Shown here piece by piece: positions 62,362 to 64,000 of a DNA stretch of 64,000 nucleotides. The stretch's first letter is position 1, and the number at the start of each line of letters is the position of its first letter. The stretch comes from Lacticaseibacillus thailandensis DSM 22698 = JCM 13996 (GTDB taxonomy: Bacteria; Bacillota; Bacilli; Lactobacillales; Lactobacillaceae). Where the stretch lies: contig NZ_BBER01000002.1 of assembly GCF_001312865.1 (NCBI RefSeq), forward strand, positions 1 to 64,000. The letters run 5' to 3'. Made by a program: the position numbers and the translations under genes. Below the pieces are notes generated by a model. It did not search any database. It was not told the DNA's origin and saw only the letters and a list, made by a program, of their open reading frames with translations.

Positions 62362-63105
62362 ATGATTAAAGATAAAGTAGTTGTCATTACTGGTGCGTCC
62401 AGCGGCATTGGTGCCGAAACCGCTAAGTTACTGGCGAGTCGTGGGGCTAAAGTTGTGTTGGTTGCCCGTCGTGAGGCGAAGCTCCAGGCGCTGGTGGACG
62501 AAATCAAGGATGCTGGTGGGGAGGCGGCTTACCGCGTGACGGACGTGACCCGTCCTGAGGATAATGAACAACTCGTCCAGCTGGCCCAGAACACCTTTGG
62601 GCGCTTCGACGTGATGTTCCTGAACGCTGGGTTGATGCCTAGCTCCCCGCTGTCTGCGTTGAAGGTCGACGAGTGGAACCAGATGGTGGACGTGAACCTG
62701 AAGGGGGTCCTCAACGGGATTGCTGCGGCGCTACCGGTTTTCAAGGCGCAGAAGTCGGGGCACTTTATTGCCACGAGTTCCGTGGCTGGACTGAAGGCGT
62801 ACCCGAACGGGGCGGTCTACGGTGCCACCAAGTGGGCTGTCCGCGACCTGATGGAGGTGTTGCGGATGGAAGCTGCGCAGGAAGGTAGCCACATTCGTAC
62901 GGCGACGATTTACCCGGCGGCCATTAAGACGGAGTTGCTACACACCATCACCGACAAGGGTGCGGCGCAGGCCATGCAGCAGACTTATGACACCTACGAG
63001 ATCACGGCGGACCGGATTGCCAAAGTCGTTGAGTTTGCGATTGACATGCCAGCTGATACTAACGTGAGTGAATTTACGGTGGGACCAACCGACCAACCTT
63101 GGTAG
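62362..63105 (+). CDS. Short-chain dehydrogenase/reductase
   Basis: 247 residues: VVITGASSGIGAETAKLL (TGxxxGxG), FLNAGLMPSSPL (NAG), ATSSVAGLKAYPNGAVYGATKWAV with catalytic Ser, Tyr and Lys. Classical SDR of the YdfG/SDR family, NADP-preferring by the RR after beta-2 (VARREAK). Substrate unknown. ATG 62362 behind GGAGG. Confidence 0.92.
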   Translation: MIKDKVVVITGASSGIGAETAKLLASRGAKVVLVARREAKLQALVDEIKDAGGEAAYRVTDVTRPEDNEQLVQLAQNTFGRFDVMFLNAGLMPSSPLSALKVDEWNQMVDVNLKGVLNGIAAALPVFKAQKSGHFIATSSVAGLKAYPNGAVYGATKWAVRDLMEVLRMEAAQEGSHIRTATIYPAAIKTELLHTITDKGAAQAMQQTYDTYEITADRIAKVVEFAIDMPADTNVSEFTVGPTDQPW

Positions 63106-63124
63106 TGGGCACGTTTCATTAGAA

Positions 63125-63165
63125 GATAGCAGGGCCATCCCGTTCAAAGGGGTTGGCCCTGCTTG
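63125..63165 (+). terminator. Terminator of the SDR gene
   Basis: AGCAGGGCCATCCC...GGGGTTGGCCCTGCT, followed by TGCG; weak T-run. Confidence 0.7.
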
Positions 63166-63197
63166 CGTTCATTTATTACCATTTAGAGGAGGAACAC

Positions 63198-64000
63198 ATG
63201 ACGGAATATACAGATGCATACTTTGAGGGCGAACGCCCCTTGTTTGCGGAACACGACGCGACGATTAGCGGGACCGTGTTTGGGGAGGGCGAGTCTCCAC
63301 TCAAGGAGAGTCGTAACATTCAACTGAAGGATTCAATTTTTAAGTGGAAGTACCCCCTATGGTACAGCCAGCACGTGGTGGCCGACCACACCACCTTTGA
63401 AACCATGTCCCGTTCAGGAATCTGGTACACGCACGACATTACGATTCGCAACAGCGCGTTGCAGGCACCCAAGTTGTTCCGGCGCAGCAGTCACATCCGG
63501 CTGGACCACGTCCACTTCGCCGATGCCAGCGAGACCATGTGGACTTGTGATGATATTCGCCTGACCAACGTGCAGGTGAACGGTGATTACTTTGGCAAGG
63601 ACAGTAAGAACATCTACCTGGACCACGTGAACTTGGTGGGTAACTATTGTTTTGACGGGGCGCAAAACGTGGAGGTGCACAACTCCACCTTTATCGCCAA
63701 AGACGCCTTCTGGAATTGCGACAACGTTACTATTTACGACTCAACCCTTGATGGTGAATACCTGGCCTGGAACACTAAGCACCTAACGTTAGTGAACTGC
63801 ACGATCACGAGTGACCAGGGCCTGTGCTACGTCGATCACTTGACGATGAAGAACTGCCGCCTACTCCAGACGGACCTGGCGTTTGAGTACAGTGCCCACA
63901 TTGATGCGGACATCACCAGTACGATTACCAGCGTGAAGAACCCGCTCAGTGGGCGGATTCAGGCTCAGGGTATCGATACGTTGATTATGGATGTGACGAA
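63198..64000 (+). CDS. DUF3737 family protein, 5' part
   Basis: Continues beyond the right edge; 267 codons are visible. MTEYTDAYFEGERPLFAEHD..., then repeated short strands (NIQLKDSIFKWKYPLWYS; DITIRNSALQ; NVQVNGDYFG; NVTIYDSTLDGEYLAW) typical of a right-handed beta-helix, the fold expected for DUF3737. Members have about 280-290 residues. ATG 63198 behind GAGGAGG. Function unknown; no secretion signal. Confidence 0.88.
   Translation, partial: MTEYTDAYFEGERPLFAEHDATISGTVFGEGESPLKESRNIQLKDSIFKWKYPLWYSQHVVADHTTFETMSRSGIWYTHDITIRNSALQAPKLFRRSSHIRLDHVHFADASETMWTCDDIRLTNVQVNGDYFGKDSKNIYLDHVNLVGNYCFDGAQNVEVHNSTFIAKDAFWNCDNVTIYDSTLDGEYLAWNTKHLTLVNCTITSDQGLCYVDHLTMKNCRLLQTDLAFEYSAHIDADITSTITSVKNPLSGRIQAQGIDTLIMDVT

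Overview
The window looks like a chromosomal segment of a lactic acid bacterium of the family Lactobacillaceae, from a genus with fairly high GC. Supporting signs are strong AGGAGG ribosome-binding sites, family-typical genes (DUF4811 next to an LmrB-type exporter, DUF3737, LemA/TPM, a dihydroxyacetone kinase with DhaS/DhaQ), a YPSTG cell-wall sorting signal and a type I-E CRISPR repeat of lactobacillar type. I cannot name the species. No tRNA or rRNA gene was seen.

Layout. 1-1.3 kb: 3' part of a repeat-rich, sortase-anchored surface protein. 1.4-3.6 kb: a decayed mini-CRISPR, a dead IS3-type insertion sequence with 26-bp ends and a TAA target duplication, and two degenerate CRISPR-repeat hairpins just upstream of cas3. 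3.7-17.0 kb: a complete type I-E operon (cas3-cas8e-cas11-cas7-cas5-cas6e-cas1-cas2/DnaQ) followed by an array of 64 repeats and 63 spacers; the array's far end abuts a fragment of what is probably a phage scaffold gene. 17-23 kb: small unknown genes, then a glycerol/dihydroxyacetone module (dhaS, dhaQ, dhaKLM, glpF) with a recognisable DhaS operator. 23-31 kb: a small transcribed unit with a 28-codon ORF, a lipoprotein, LemA/TPM, asparagine synthase, UspA, Tag glycosylase, an EamA transporter. 31.5-32.9 kb: an approximately 0.9-kb structured non-coding RNA with its own promoter (overlapped by a cre box) and terminator, followed by three 113-bp tandem repeats that fold. 33-40 kb: LmrB-type exporter with MerR regulator, a uracil-DNA-glycosylase-like gene, and an acyltransferase/GT8/GT8/acyltransferase operon. 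40-48 kb: GH65 disaccharide phosphorylase plus beta-phosphoglucomutase, two EAL-domain genes, an NADH oxidase, a HAD phosphatase. 48-64 kb: ndk, small enzymes, MarR/flavoprotein pair, MgtC, T-box-controlled tyrS, a secreted NlpC/P60 hydrolase with a WalR-like box, a Gmk-like kinase, an amino-acid ABC transporter, an SDR, and a DUF3737 gene cut by the window edge.

A striking feature is the number of broken reading frames: about 24 genes carry one or more single-base indels or stop codons, many at homopolymers (A7-A8, T7-T8, CCC). This includes genes that would normally be kept. I treat most as possible sequencing errors of an unpolished assembly, and mark the genes as broken 'as read'.

The most interesting signals are (i) the degenerate repeat-spacer-repeat upstream of cas3, whose short 'spacer' matches a site 40 bp upstream next to an AA PAM, resembling a CreR-type cas-autoregulating RNA; (ii) the approximately 0.9-kb ornate RNA under apparent catabolite control with its tandem-repeat satellite; and (iii) a dispersed family of long imperfect palindromes whose arms appear to change in concert, one copy lying between the tyrS T-box and the tyrS start.
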